Origin: Metallyticus violacea
Lineage: Eukaryota > Arthropoda > Insecta > Mantodea > Metallyticidae
Direction of reading: 5' to 3'
DNA length: 64,000 nt
NCBI GenBank assembly: GCA_030762175.1
Contig: CM060831.1
Location: 34,828,001-34,892,000 of the forward strand
Position numbers and translations under genes: made by a program. Under the pieces are notes generated by a model. The model was not told where the DNA came from, did not search any database, and saw nothing but the letters and a program-made list of their open reading frames with translations. Every line of letters begins with the position of its first letter. Position 1 is the first letter of the stretch. Below are positions 49,000-59,822 of the stretch, one piece after another.

Positions 49000-49765
49000 A
49001 CTGTGTACACAGAAGAGTTTATATAAAAGGAGTTGCAGAAATAATAAACATATTACGAAATGGAGCCCTCAGGGGGCCCATATTTTGGGATATAGTAATG
49101 AAAACTCTATTAGAGGACTTAAATAACAATGCAGATATCGTATTAAATACCATGGCATATGCTGATTATATTATTTTTATTAATGAAGCAGGCTCACAAA
49201 GAGAATTAGAAGCAAGAGCCTACAACTTGACACCAAAATTAAAATTACGGTGTACAAAATCCAAATTACAAATAGCTCCCTCAAAATCAGGTTACATGAT
49301 GATGAAAGGAAGTTTAAAAAGAGGTCCAGTAATTAAATATAACAATGCAACAATAAAAATAAAAAATGAAGGTAAATACCTAGGGATGCTATTAGATGAG
49401 AAGTTAAATTTCAGGAAGCATATTGAACATACAAGAGCTAAAGCCCAGAAAGTAATGATGAAATTATATATAATTATTCAATCAAAATTTAAAATATCTT
49501 AAATGTTATTAACATTTACCACAACAGTATCTTTGCAACAATAATTACATATGGGGCTGGAGTGTGGGTCACAAGAATGCACGACACAAATTAGAAATCA
49601 ATTAAGAAAAACTCAACGCAACATTTTGTTACGCTACAAAGGGGCAGTTAGTACCACATCTACAATTGGTAATATAAATAGCAAAGTAAAAGTATGTAAG
49701 AAATGTACTGGTCACCAGTACAGTTTCTACCGGATACCGGTGAATAGAAGTTTATTCATTTAGAG
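49000..49765 (+). pseudogene. LINE ORF2 reverse-transcriptase fragment, YADD broken
   Basis: Starting near 49060, GALRGPIFWDIVMKTLLEDL is the RT 'GxPQGxxxxPxLW...L' motif with a small deletion. MAYADYIIFI at about 49152-49180 is the catalytic YADD box with the second Asp changed to Tyr (GAT to TAT), so it is inactive. KYLGMLLDEKLNFRKHIEHT (49375-49435) is the post-RT 'YLGxxLDxxLxFxxHI' motif of R1/Jockey-type LINEs. Shifted frames then give TYGAGVWVTRM and QRNILLRYKGAVSTTST (49550-49665), as in ORF2 downstream of RT. The part before the G-P box and the zinc knuckle are missing. It is antisense to the host gene. Confidence 0.88.
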
Positions 49766-50058
49766 TTAAAGATTAAGTGGAAGTAGTAGAAGCAGTAGCT
49801 GGTTTCCAGTTACTCGAATATTGCTGCAATTACGAAGTAGTTTAAGCGAATTTAATTTTGTTATTTATCAAATTTGCTATTGTTATTATCACAGTAAATT
49901 TCTAATTGTAACCTAGGTATAAGTATCATCTGGAAAATAATAATGTAAGAATGTAATTTAGAAATAAAAGTGTATGAGTTCGCAATAAACGTCCCGGTGT
50001 AGGAAACAAGGTACTGAGATGGAGTATTTCATATTTTTATTTTTATTCGGTTTTGTAA

Positions 50059-50103
50059 CATCAGGGTCGGTAGTTAAAACGGGCGTTAAACACTATTAAA
50101 AAC
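50059..50103 (+). mobile_element. SINE family A, tail only
   Basis: Only the 3' end is left: 'catcagggtcggtagttaaa' and 'acgggcgttaaacactatt', followed by A-rich sequence. Confidence 0.75.
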
Positions 50104-50458
50104 GTCGTACTAGAATAGAAGTCACTTGTTAATAGTTTAGAATTGTCAGCAAAGCCTGGTGTTTGTAAGACTAGTCTTAGATTGAAATAGCAGGGACGGA
50201 GGAGACCGTTTTGGTACTTAGCCTTGTTCAAGGGAGGGATAACCGGGCGGCCAAGATCCAGGGACATTGAGGCACGGACTTGAATGGGATTCCCAACATT
50301 GTTCTAGATCTTCTCCGATCCTCAGACATTTTTCCAAACCTCAAGCCACCATCTTAACGCCCATACCAACGTGCCTGGCACTTTTAATTTTGCAATAAAA
50401 CCAGCTAAATTAATATGAAATAAGAGGTCGGAAAGGAAAAGAAAGGCAAAGCAAGGCA

Positions 50459-50545
50459 AGGAAAGGAAGGAAAGGAAAGGAAAGGAAAGGAAAGGAAAGG
50501 AAAGGAAAGGAAAGGAAAGGAAAGAAAAGAAAAGAAAAGAAAAGG
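50459..50545 (+). repeat. AAAGG pentanucleotide microsatellite
   Basis: A tract of GGAAA units, passing into GAAAA units at its 3' end. It lies within or beside the inverted tRNA-like head at 50570-50640. Confidence 0.95.
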
Positions 50546-50559
50546 ACCTAAGGTCAGGA

Positions 50560-50645
50560 TGGTTGGTGAAGGGATTTGAACCCGGGGCTTTCTAAATGCG
50601 AGTCGCAGGCGTCACTATCTGAAACACCCCATCAGGTCAGTCTTT
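50560..50645 (-). mobile_element. tRNA-like SINE head (separate family)
   Basis: The minus strand reads tgacctgatggggtgtttca, 'gcctgcgactcgcattt' and Box B gggttcaaatccctt. It is not clearly related to families A-C. The pentanucleotide tract at 50459-50545 may be its tail region. Confidence 0.5.
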
Positions 50646-50659
50646 CGCCATCTACGACG

Positions 50660-51130
50660 CCTACAACGGGTCGATACCTACTATGACCTGCTTGAAAATG
50701 CCAAAAGAGATCAGCTTTGATAGTGGATAGTAATTTCCTAGAAGAAATTGATTGTTCTGCATAAGAAGGCAATGGGTTTCCCTTGCTAAAGTACCTGAAC
50801 CATGAGTTGGAGAAATTAATGCTGGTCAGAAGGTTACGTTGTATTTTTTATAGCATATTGACTGTGCATTTCAATGTCTTTCCAAATGTTCGTATTCCTA
50901 ATGCTGAACTTATACTGAACCAATGGATTCCTTTAATGAACAAACGTGCCTCCTTGCAAGACAATGTCCCTGCATATTGCATAATATTAAACAAGATAAA
51001 AATCCAGTATTCAAATGCCATTTAAAACCTTGTCATGCACCATACAACCCAAATGTTGCACCACCCGACCATATATTATTTCGATTCACAAAGAAACATT
51101 TATGAAATATCTACGTTTGAAGAGGTGGGG
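50660..51130 (+). pseudogene. Mariner transposase C-terminal half, decayed
   Basis: RRLRCIFYSILTVHFNVFPN followed by VRIPNAELILNQWIPL corresponds to the mariner 'hfelLPxNqTINaelY..QL..L' block. MNKRASLQDNVPAYC keeps Asp 2 (HDNaxPH reduced to QDNVPA). In a shifted frame, APYNPNVAPPDHILFRFTKK matches 'PYSPDLAPSDYHLFrsL' with Asp 3. It is one more lineage, irritans-like in motif wording (my inference). Confidence 0.72.
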
Positions 51131-52104
51131 GAAACTTTAAGGAGTCTGTTGCCTTCAAAGCGGCCTGGTTGAAGCTGTCGAAAATAATGTGTTATATTTT
51201 GAAGAATAGGCTATTTTACTTGTTACGAAACTTTTATTGGGAAAAACTTGTAATGAAGAATCGGCTACGTATTTTTTGCAATGTTGATATACATCTACAA
51301 TTCTCACATTTTGAAAAGCGTGTAGTAAACTGTTTTGCTATTGACAGGTATGAACATGACGTTAGCAGTATTCAATTTCCATTCCAAATGCTTAACTTTA
51401 TTTTAGAGGTGATACTGCTACTGCTACCGCATTTGTTAACTATATATCGTATTCTACATTTTTATTATTATAATTAATCAATAACTGGATATTTACCCGT
51501 AGTCGTTGAATTAAATGAAATTTAAGAACCAAAGCTTTCGCTGGCTACTGCGGCCAGTATCGTCAGTGAACTTGACATTACCTATGAAAAGAGTAGCATT
51601 AAGAGTGAAGCAGAAAGGTTTCGCGTCAGTCATTTGCTGATTGAAGAATTTATAAATGCTTGAATGCGCTAGAGGAAAATGCCAGACGCAGAATTTGGCA
51701 AAAAGTCGGGATTCTTACAATCTTTTAGACCAAGGTTACGAGAATACTTCGGTTTATTCTCAAGAAGGCAAACACCCTAAGAAAGCACATAACGAGAGGT
51801 GACATTTCAGAGTTGGTGCACACACATTATGAATGTTATGGGGAAGAGGCTCCTCCTACCGATTCCTCTCACCTTCCATTAACTCTTCACAAGATTACCG
51901 AGACAATTCGTTAGCACCGGGACTGCAAACTAGTTCCCTATAGATAATCACAGCTCCCTACAGATAATCACAAATTTCCAACACCAGGCCCAAAACAGAA
52001 GTCCACCACCAGCATAAAAATGCATTAAGCAACACTTATAGCAAAGTTAACGCTTAAAATGTTTAGTTATATCACTCCTTTCAAACAACAGCAGTACAGT
52101 TTAC
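51131..52104. other. Intronic sequence, nothing recognised
   Basis: No motif or repeat partner was identified. Confidence 0.45.
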
Positions 52105-52345
52105 ATATAATAAATACCAGCAATGAAATGAAATTAAATTTAAATACAGTTGTTGGTAAACTTGCTCTTGAAGTTTCAAAACCGTCCCTGCTTCCATGTA
52201 GACTGTAAAACTTGTGCTGAGCTGTGATGTAGCCTGCTTATAACAGCGCCTCCGCCAGTGGCTTTGGTTTATGTTTGACTGACTATGAACACACCTCTCA
52301 TCGCAACGATGCCTTATTGAAGTGTATGAGACCATTCCTCCTGGA
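52105..52345 (-). repeat. Long inverted repeat, left arm
   Basis: It pairs with 54615-54880 in opposite orientation. Shared words include tttaaatacagttgtt, tgatgtagcctgcttat, agtggctttggtttatgttt and gcacctctcatc type sequences. Identity looks roughly three in four by eye over about 230 bases. Confidence 0.8.
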
Positions 52346-52696
52346 GAAATGGCTCCTAGATTTTTTAAAACTCTTGGCGGTATCGTCCACTTTGTTAATA
52401 TAGAACATTTCCCCCGTAAGTTTCACACATTTAATTCATAAAATGATGAGTTTTACATGTAATCCAAACCTCATTGCAAAAGTATCCTTTTTCAGGTAGA
52501 AAACATTTCCACTTTACCTGTAACGCGGCTTTTTAAGATAGAACATTATTTTAATATTGAAAATGTATTTAATATTTAAAATGAAGAATATATAAGTTAC
52601 TTGTGCGAGAAAGTCTGAAGCGTTTATCGATTATCCTTCGCCATTACGTTATGGAGCGTATCCGAGTTTATGAAACTTACTACCCATGCATCTTAA

Positions 52697-53187
52697 TTAC
52701 ATCATCTCACAGGAGAATCCGCCAAAACTAATTGACGATATTGCACAACGTCCTCGTATTAACTCAACTGCGCACCAGCGTTTCGTTTCATCGCCGATGA
52801 GGAGGGTGATTTGAATGCGACCAGGAATTGCTAGAATGCTATCCACCAGCGGCAATGTTTTCGAAACCTTTTGAAAACATTTAGATCCCCGCCCACGGGC
52901 TGTTGCCAATAGTTGAATGTGATGGGTATCGGCGATGATGAATTGACCGCGTTTGGAATTCATATCTCCTGGTTGCTAGCGTTCCGCTCGATTTGGTGTG
53001 TCCGACCGCTGGCCGGTGGGCGATTCGTTTTTATTGTGTGATGGGTACGATCGGCAGTTGTCACATATCCCGTCTGGGCAATGGAGCAGAAGAATGCGAG
53101 GCTTGATACTGTTAAACATAGCACAATAAAACACACGAAGGGATAATTAACTCTGATGAAACCGTGTTCTGGAATGAGTTTAATCAA
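52697..53187 (-). other. Two overlapping open frames, unrecognised
   Basis: The first frame (53187-52960) starts MIKLIPEHGFIRVNYPFVCF with a hydrophobic stretch (FVCFIVLCLTVSSLAFFCSI) that looks like a signal peptide. The second (52963-52697) starts MNSKRGQFIIADTHHIQLLA. They overlap by ATGA. The stretch is GC-richer than its surroundings. It lies between the two arms of the long inverted repeat. I recognise no family; it may be cargo of a transposon, an orphan exon, or chance. Confidence 0.25.
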
Positions 53188-53959
53188 TTGTTGCGCTGAA
53201 TGTCAATGAATATCTTCATAAGGAAGAAATTATGGTTAGGTGCAAGCAGCGTAACAATCTCGCATTTAGGTGTATTAAGGGGCAAAGCATTACTGAGTTT
53301 TCATTTATTATTACAATATAAACTAAAACCATATTCATGTATTCCTTCCAGGCTTTTGGATGAAATCTTATGTGGGAATGTACATAAAACGATCCCATGA
53401 TCCCCAAAAAGCTTATCGTCTACTATATCGGACAATTTGCTCCTTAAGAAAGGATTTATTTACCGTTCAGAGTAAAATCGGCGGTAAACTTGCACCAGCA
53501 TATATTCAAGGCGCACACATTATCGGCATATCTGGAAATGAAGCAACGTACCATCTAACATCGAACTGCGAATTAGTGACAGTAAACGAGACTAGCAATA
53601 GTATATTACTACCTTTACTTCAGCATGTGCTCAGTCATCAAGTTGTCACAAGTTCAACGCACCAGACCATTGTCAATTATGTTTGTCTCTTTTATACGAC
53701 TTGGAAAAAATACACATGAAACATTTACGAGTTGAAATGCACTAAGTACAGGGCCTTCATTTGGACGCATAGCCGGCTTAACGGGAATTTGTCTATCCTG
53801 TTTCTAACCGGTCCTGTTCTCCGCTCCCGTGTGACGCGAAGTCTTTGAGCTGTACTGGAGTTAAAACGTTATGAGACCACTGAAATGTGTTTCGGTGTTA
53901 TAGCGTATTAGTATTGTTACAAGTCCGTATACTTTAGCACACAGATTCTTCATGTATGA

Positions 53960-54480
53960 TAAAACTACTGTAGAGAAGTGAGACGGCGATTTATAGACTG
54001 TTCCCTGTTATTTGTGTGCCTCACAGAGAAGCGGTTCGTAATCTTGTGATTAGGTTTAGGGAAACAGGATCTTTTCTTGATAAGAAACCGAAAGTACAAC
54101 GTCGTGTTTTTACAGAGGAATAAACTCGATGACATCGGAGAAAAGTTAGAACTGTGTCCCCAGAAATATCTGAGAAAGCTTACACAGCTTTCGCAAACCT
54201 TGACTTTGAATGCCACTAAACTTTTAAAATTAAAAACGTAGTTCATGAATTGCACCCTCGCGATAATGTGAATGGATTTTATTTCTGCAATTTGGTATTG
54301 GATAATGTTAATTTTCGATCTATTGACCCACATTTAATTTCTTTTTTTTTTTTTTTTTTTTTTAACAAACGAAGCATGGTTTTATTAAGATGATCATGAT
54401 AATAATAGATACTAGAGTGCAGAAAAACCCGAATCTTGTAAACGACATGTCATTGTGTGACCAAAAAATTGTTATTAGGT
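53960..54480 (+). pseudogene. IS630/Tc1-type transposase fossil (sister of 36480-37325)
   Basis: It aligns with the copy at 36820 through ordered words: ggcgatttatagac, agagaagcggttcg, tcgatgacatcggagaaaag, tgaatgccactaaactttta and tttctgcaatttggtatt. At the first catalytic box it reads TNEAWFY near 54365, so the Asp is Asn. A T-run (54342-54363) precedes it. KNPNLVNDMSLCDQKI near 54425-54470 matches the family's 'NPxLVHExPLHDxKI'. Confidence 0.82.
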
Positions 54481-54614
54481 GCATTATAGAAATTATACAC
54501 TTGAATTTAAGGGCTGAATATCCGATTCAGCTGGCAAACAGCGTGCTTTCCGGTGCCAAGAAAATCCCTGTTAAGCCGGCCACGCGTCCAAACGAAGGCT
54601 CTATATTTAGAGAA

Positions 54615-54880
54615 TGGGAATTTTAATGGTTTCATACTGTTCAATAAGAAGGTACAGACAACGTTGGGATGAGAGGTGCGTTCATAGTTAATCAAACATA
54701 AACCAAAGCCACTGACGGTGGCGCTGTCATAAGCAGGCTACATCACAATTAAACACAAATTTTGCTCGCTTACTCTGTGTACAGGACAGGTTTACGTGGA
54801 AGCGGTAAGATTTTGAAACATCAATAGACAAGTTATATAACAACTGTATTTAAACCTATATTAATTTCATTTTATTATTA
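54615..54880 (+). repeat. Long inverted repeat, right arm
   Basis: Partner of 52105-52345 in opposite orientation. It begins just after the end of the transposase fossil at 53960-54480. Confidence 0.8.
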
Positions 54881-55218
54881 GTATTTAGTGTATATAACTG
54901 TACTGTTATTGCTTGAAAAGAGTGATATAGCTAATCGTTTCACGCATGAAAAGCTGGCTGACGTGTGGCACAGTAATGTATTGGCAGCTAATTTTGAATG
55001 TTTGCATATTGCTGCATATGATCCACAAAGTAATGCTCTGTATTTGACAGGGAAAAATGGTTTGATTATGGTAAGCTTTTAGGTTTTCAGTGCTCTTGAA
55101 CATTCATAAACTCGGCTGTAGCTTTGGAGTTAACGCCTGCCACCATAACAAGACCGCTTGTTCTTAATCTTAAAATTGGTATTTTTTTCCCTTCTTTCTA
55201 CTCCTTTTTCAGCATTGC

Positions 55219-55487
55219 ATATGTCGGTCCTGGTGGTGCAGTGATAACCATATTTGCCTCCTAAACCCAAGATCGTGGGTTCAAATCCGACCGATTTTTT
55301 CGGGCGAAAAATCCTAAGTATGGCTTCCCTCGGAAGAGAAGTAAAGCCGTGGGTCCCGTGTCGTACATTTACGGCACGAAAAATTACCTCAAGCCTGAAA
55401 GAAGAGACCTCTGGGCAACATTTACTAGCCATTTCACACCCTGAATGGAATGGGACTTGAGATGTTAAAGAGCGTCCATAAATAAAT
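55219..55487 (+). mobile_element. SINE family B copy, complete
   Basis: The tRNA-like head is gtcctggtggtgcagtgata with Box B 'gtgggttcaaatccgacc'. Body: 'cctaagtatggcttccctcg', 'tttacggcacgaaaa', 'ttcacaccctgaatggaatg'. End: 'gatgttaaagagcgtccata' followed by aaataaatcaaatc. It defines the family at about 270 bp. Confidence 0.9.
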
Positions 55488-55489
55488 CA

Positions 55490-56360
55490 AATCAACACAT
55501 TCCATATTAATATTCTTAAATGAAAAGATTTAAGTTATACACACAGTTAGTTTCCGCATTGTAGATAGATGTTTCCTCAGAATGCTATCTTTCAAAATGG
55601 TAAGTTATCCAATTTTAAAATAATAATTTATTTAAAGCATTTTAATGATAGTAAATTGTTATTTCAATCTTTGGAATTTTCTAGTTTGCAGCGCTTACAT
55701 TGTATATTTAGAAATAGAATAAGTAAGTATTAACATTAAAAAGGATAGGAACTATTATGAAAGTCGAGAAGAAGTAGACCATGATATATTACGATGGGAA
55801 ATTCCTTTCCAGTACTTTCAAGATCGATGGACACAATATGCAATATTGGCCCAATGAAAATCCGCACTGAATCCAGACGGATTACATAAAAGTTTGCTGG
55901 GGAGTAAATGTGTGGAATGTCATTCTCGAAGAGCATATCAATATATCGCGATTCTCCGGACGAGCAACAACTTTCTCTGGAACATTTTGATGCCATAGCA
56001 TTTTGGAAAATCCTTCGCTTCAGTTGAATGACGCATTCCGGCTGAAGTATTCATTTCGGATGTACCTACCCAGGAACATGTTTGTATTAATGGTTCTTTG
56101 AACTAGCATGCTTGAATGTCGCATTTTAGTTATTGTTATGCCACCTTAACAGTATGGTCAATAACAGAGGCTCAAGATCCTGCTGATATTCTAGGAAGGG
56201 TAAGAAACATCGCAAGGTGTGGGGTTCACGTTGAGGCAGGCGTAAGTTTTTAAGATGTAACTGCAACATAAGAATTGTAAATAGAAACTTTCTTTGGTGT
56301 ATTTCCGTGTGTGCAGTAGCTGGACTTGTCAACAGCCTCATAAAACCTTTTCAAAGATTT
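55490..56360. other. Intronic sequence, nothing recognised
   Basis: AT-rich sequence with no motif or repeat partner seen. Confidence 0.45.
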
Positions 56361-56499
56361 TATGATGGTCGCTCGTGGCCTCGTTTCGAGTTTAAAGAGA
56401 CGGGCTTTCTATTGCAGGGAAAACAACTTTAGTGAAGGATGTTTAAACCGTCCAGGGGAGGGGATGCTGATGATGCGCTGGCCCTTTAAATATTCTAAT

Positions 56500-57110
56500 G
56501 ATAATATACTCTTAAACACCTTCAAATATAGGTTAATGAAGTGTGAAGTATGTAAATTTGAATCAGCCAATGAAAAAAGTCCATTTGAACCTTTAAAGAA
56601 AGGCGCGAGGATGTGCGTCCTTTTTTGGCGTCTCCTAGCCAACGAATTTCAATTAGAAGTGGATATATAAGGAGGCGGTCACCGCGCTGAGGCAAGTAGT
56701 AGAACTCAGTATTCGGCACGCAGTAAGCAGTTTAAGAAATTAATTTCGCCAAGCAGTTCAAGAAGTTCACGCCAAGCATTCAGCTTGTTGGAGCAGTCTC
56801 TGTTTACGCAGTCATAGGCAAGCGGTTCAGTACGGTCAAGCCAGGCACTTAGCATTCAGTGGACTTATTCAGTTCAGTTTATTTCTGTGCGACTAGTTCA
56901 GCAGTTCGCAGTACTAGTCTGAAAGTTTCATACGCGGCAACTAAGTTTATAATCAAAATAGCCCATGTATAAAAGCGAAAACACTAAAGGAAGCATTCGA
57001 ATTTGGACATAATAAACTACGTAAATATATTATGTCGTATCGAGTGCTCATTTACACCTTAAAATTTTCTTCCCCAACCTGTTGAGCTGCACACAACGAA
57101 ATAACGTAAT
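56500..57110 (+). repeat. LTR-like segment with TATA box (copy 2)
   Basis: aaatttgaatcagccaatg at 56557 is followed by gtggatatataaggaggcgg at 56661 (TATA box), then the 'gctgaggcaag' and 'cagttc/cagtttaag' words, an A-rich 'ataataaactac', and 'cctgttgagc' at 57078. The same order occurs at 21730-22300. It is likely a solo LTR on the plus strand; the ends are undetermined. Confidence 0.55.
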
Positions 57111-57114
57111 CACC

Positions 57115-57819
57115 CAGAGACACTTGCCGCGAGAGCATCCGCAACAACACCGAGGTAGCTCATCATCAATACAGAAACCATTCATAAATTGCATCATCCC
57201 CGTAGGGCCACCTACGACAGAGCCAGTCTTCAAACCGCTTTACAGTAAGTTACATGAGACGTGATCATGAATTTGAGGTAAACGGTCATTTCACGAATTA
57301 ATAATAAGAGTTGGTCCACTTTCGAAAACAGCTTCGGTACAAACAGTTTCTCGCTTTGGCCAATACTATTTTAATTATACAATTAAAATGAACTTTAAAC
57401 TGACTATAAGCAATGAAATAAATAATTAATAAACTTCTAGAATATATTATCAACCAGCAGGTTGCTGCCACCATTCTATTTTATATATTCGGATTATACT
57501 ACTAAATTGACTGTTATTAAAATCTTATGCCAACTCCTAAGGAATTTCTCAGATGAAATGAAAGTCTCAAGAAATTTGGTGAAGTTCCGAGCGTGTGATC
57601 TTACAGTCCTGGTTTGAGTCTGTTACCGTGTTAAGTGTTAAAGTGCCGTTGTCAAATGTCCTAGATGGTTAACGTGCAGATATACTTATTAAACCAAAAA
57701 GATTTTCCTCTTATATTGCAGTACTGTATTCCCGAAGCGTAATCAGTTTCCTACTTAAAACTTAAGCTATAAATTTTAACCATAGCCAAAGTCAGAATTA
57801 ATTTGCTCTGCAAACTTAC
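57115..57819. other. Intronic sequence next to the first TPR exon, nothing recognised
   Basis: This holds the 5' end of the giant intron. Apart from the donor site I see no feature. Confidence 0.5.
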
Positions 57820-57933
57820 CGAAGGGCCTCCCTGTAGTGATTAGTTGCTAGGTCCAGTTGTCCAGTGTCTCTCAGGTAGTTAGCGAAGTTGTAATGTAAC
57901 TTGGAGTTATGGGGAAGTGCCTTGAGACCAGCC
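57820..57933 (-). CDS. TMTC1: TMTC1-like gene, coding exon (first TPR repeat)
   Basis: The exon is 114 nt, phase 2 at both ends, with acceptor catttttaacag and donor CG|gtaagt. Joined codons give RAGLKALPHNSKLHYNFANY and then LRDTGQLDLATNHYREALR. This is a canonical TPR helix pair: A at helix A position 8, and the Y-x-x-A-L pattern in helix B. It aligns closely with the start of the TMTC1 TPR array, where human TMTC1 has LPHNAKVHYNYANFLKDQG. That similarity, rather than the shared TPR fold, is why I call TMTC1 and not TMTC2, TMTC3 or TMTC4. The TPR domain faces the ER lumen in this family. The intron downstream of this exon is the 56-kb one that fills the window. Confidence 0.93.
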
Positions 57934-58205
57934 CTGTTAAAAATGAAACAGACCTCATTGAAGTTTTTAACCTCATGCTATTATCCAGAGATACACTTCC
58001 AAGAAGTGTCCAAACTACATACTAACCACTCTTCAGTTCAATTAGAGATGATATCGTTGCGATTTACCAGTGATTTTTAAAATGTTTATTCGATGAAATT
58101 CCCTAAAACTGCAGTTTAAATGTATTTTTAATATAAAGTACAATATTACAAAATTGTTGGCAGCACTATCAACATGAATATTTTCTTTACTATATGCTGC
58201 CATAT

Positions 58206-58495
58206 ACCGCCACGGGTGACCAAGGTCGTTAAGGCCCGGACTCGCGAGTGGAAGGTCTGGGGTTCGCATCCCACCAGGACCGTCCTCCCTGACTGATTTT
58301 TTTTTCTTTTTCCCAGGATTTCCTCTGTCCTCATAAATGGCAAATGCATGGGAGGCATCCTAAACTTAGGCCTGGAACGCTTCCTTCCTTTAACCAAAAA
58401 AAATCAATTTCCCAGTTTATTATTTCATCTCATGTATCATCAGTGTCCACCGCCTATGAGGAGGCCTCAGTAGTTAAGTCGGGCTTTCAAAAAAA
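58206..58495 (+). mobile_element. SINE family A copy with imperfect target duplication
   Basis: Head accgccacgggtgaccaagg, Box B ggggttcgcatccc, body complete. The tail 'agttaagtcgggctttcaaa' is altered. Flanks atgctgccatatac (58194-58207) and atgctgtcatgtac (58496-58509) differ at two of 14 positions, consistent with an older insertion. Confidence 0.93.
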
Positions 58496-59178
58496 ATGCT
58501 GTCATGTACTTTCAACTATGATTATGTTCTAATTCGATGAAAACTGCCCATGACCAAGGTGAAAGGGGCCCAATTCTTCTTATAATTTCAGAAAATTTTA
58601 GGATACTTTTTAAAATTTTAATTTCATCAGTTACAAAAAGAGCATACCGAATTGCACATAACAATTCCATAAAAAATCGGTTTGGATATTTCATAACATC
58701 TGCAATACAGTCTTTCCGTATTCATAGGTCTCCTGAAAACATGATGCTGTCTTCAGTTCAAATGCTTAGAATCAAAAACGGTATTCTCTCTATCTATTAA
58801 GAAATATAGTTTGAAGATAAATTCTCGCTTAAATCCACACGGTTTTGGTAAATTTATTAGTGTCCAACAAATGAAGCATTGTAACGGGTAAATTTATAAA
58901 TAAAGCATATACTCTGGGTTTCAAAATGCCTACAGGATTCAATTTATTAATCAAGCTCAAAACGATTTTCTAAAACGAGGTGATTTACGGGAATTTGGGG
59001 ACTATGAAGAAACTATTCATTGTAAAAGTATAATAATTACGCAATAATACGAGATCGAATAACTTTAAGGACTTTGTGCTACAGACATCAGATTAGTAAT
59101 TGGGATCAAAGATAATGGGCAGCTGAAAATAAAATAACTTTAGAGGGGAGAAGGGAGCAACAATCGTAATTATATTTG

Positions 59179-59242
59179 GAAGAAGAAGAAGAAGAAGGAG
59201 GAGGAGGAGGAGGAGGAGGAGGAGGAGGAGGAGGAGGAGGAG
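59179..59242 (+). repeat. GAA then GGA microsatellite
   Basis: A run of AAG units followed by about 15 GGA units. A minus-strand poly-Leu frame across it is a repeat translation. Confidence 0.95.
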
Positions 59243-59329
59243 GCCTAGGAAAATTAAGGAGGCTGAAGGGAAAGAGAAAATATCACTTAGTTTAATCAAT
59301 GAGCTCAAAATAAAATGGGACAGAGAGAT

Positions 59330-59570
59330 GTATATAGGATATATGAGTTCTGAAATCGAGGGTCTAGTTTGGATTAGATTAGGAGTATGAAAGACAAATA
59401 ACAGATAAGAGAATATGTGCTGTTTGTAGATACAAATAAAACCGTTACCCAGGTTGCCCAAGTACCGAATAGAAGAAGTTGATAGTACTGGTAACTAAGT
59501 TTGTTAAATGCATAAGGGATAGGTTAACATATGGGGATATGTTTGCATAGGGAGACATGTAATAAAAGGA
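59330..59570 (+). mobile_element. Possible LINE ORF2 tail
   Basis: EIEGLVWIRLG followed, in a shifted frame, by KRICAVCRYK resembles the 'xxRFRLGxE...RxCRLC' region before the LINE zinc knuckle. No other evidence supports it, so confidence is low. Confidence 0.3.
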
Positions 59571-59822
59571 TCTTTCAATATGATAGTGGGTGTGTATGTA
59601 TGCATGTGTGCGTACACATGCAAGAGTGATAATGTATTTGATATGAAATACAAATTCTTTTTATATAAATGTCTGTGTAATCAATAGCAGGTATAACCAT
59701 GCGAACCATGTTTTCAGTGTATGTAATAATTATTCCACTACACCGACCCTCGGCAATAACTTCAACTACAACTCAAAACCGTTTAAATGCTTACTTTAAT
59801 TGTTCCTAAAATTAAACAATAA

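Larger units (their letters stand above)
1600..57819 (-). other. Giant intron of the TMTC1-like gene (56.2 kb)
   Basis: It is bounded by the donor gtaagt at 57819-57814 and the acceptor cag at 1602-1600 on the minus strand. The flanking exons join in frame (phase 2) into one continuous TPR. Everything listed between these points is therefore intronic, including all transposon fossils. No internal minus-strand frame with both splice signals and TPR-like residues was found. Retained alternative exons or enhancers cannot be excluded by eye. Confidence 0.88.

Noticed and set aside
53360..53719. 119-codon plus-strand open frame (MKSYVGMYIK...)
   Set aside because: No motif, no repeat partner; it lies inside the inverted-repeat interval but cannot be tied to any family.
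59093..59461. 122-codon minus-strand frame with a poly-Leu stretch
   Set aside because: The poly-Leu is the GGA/GAA microsatellite; no family signature remains outside it.
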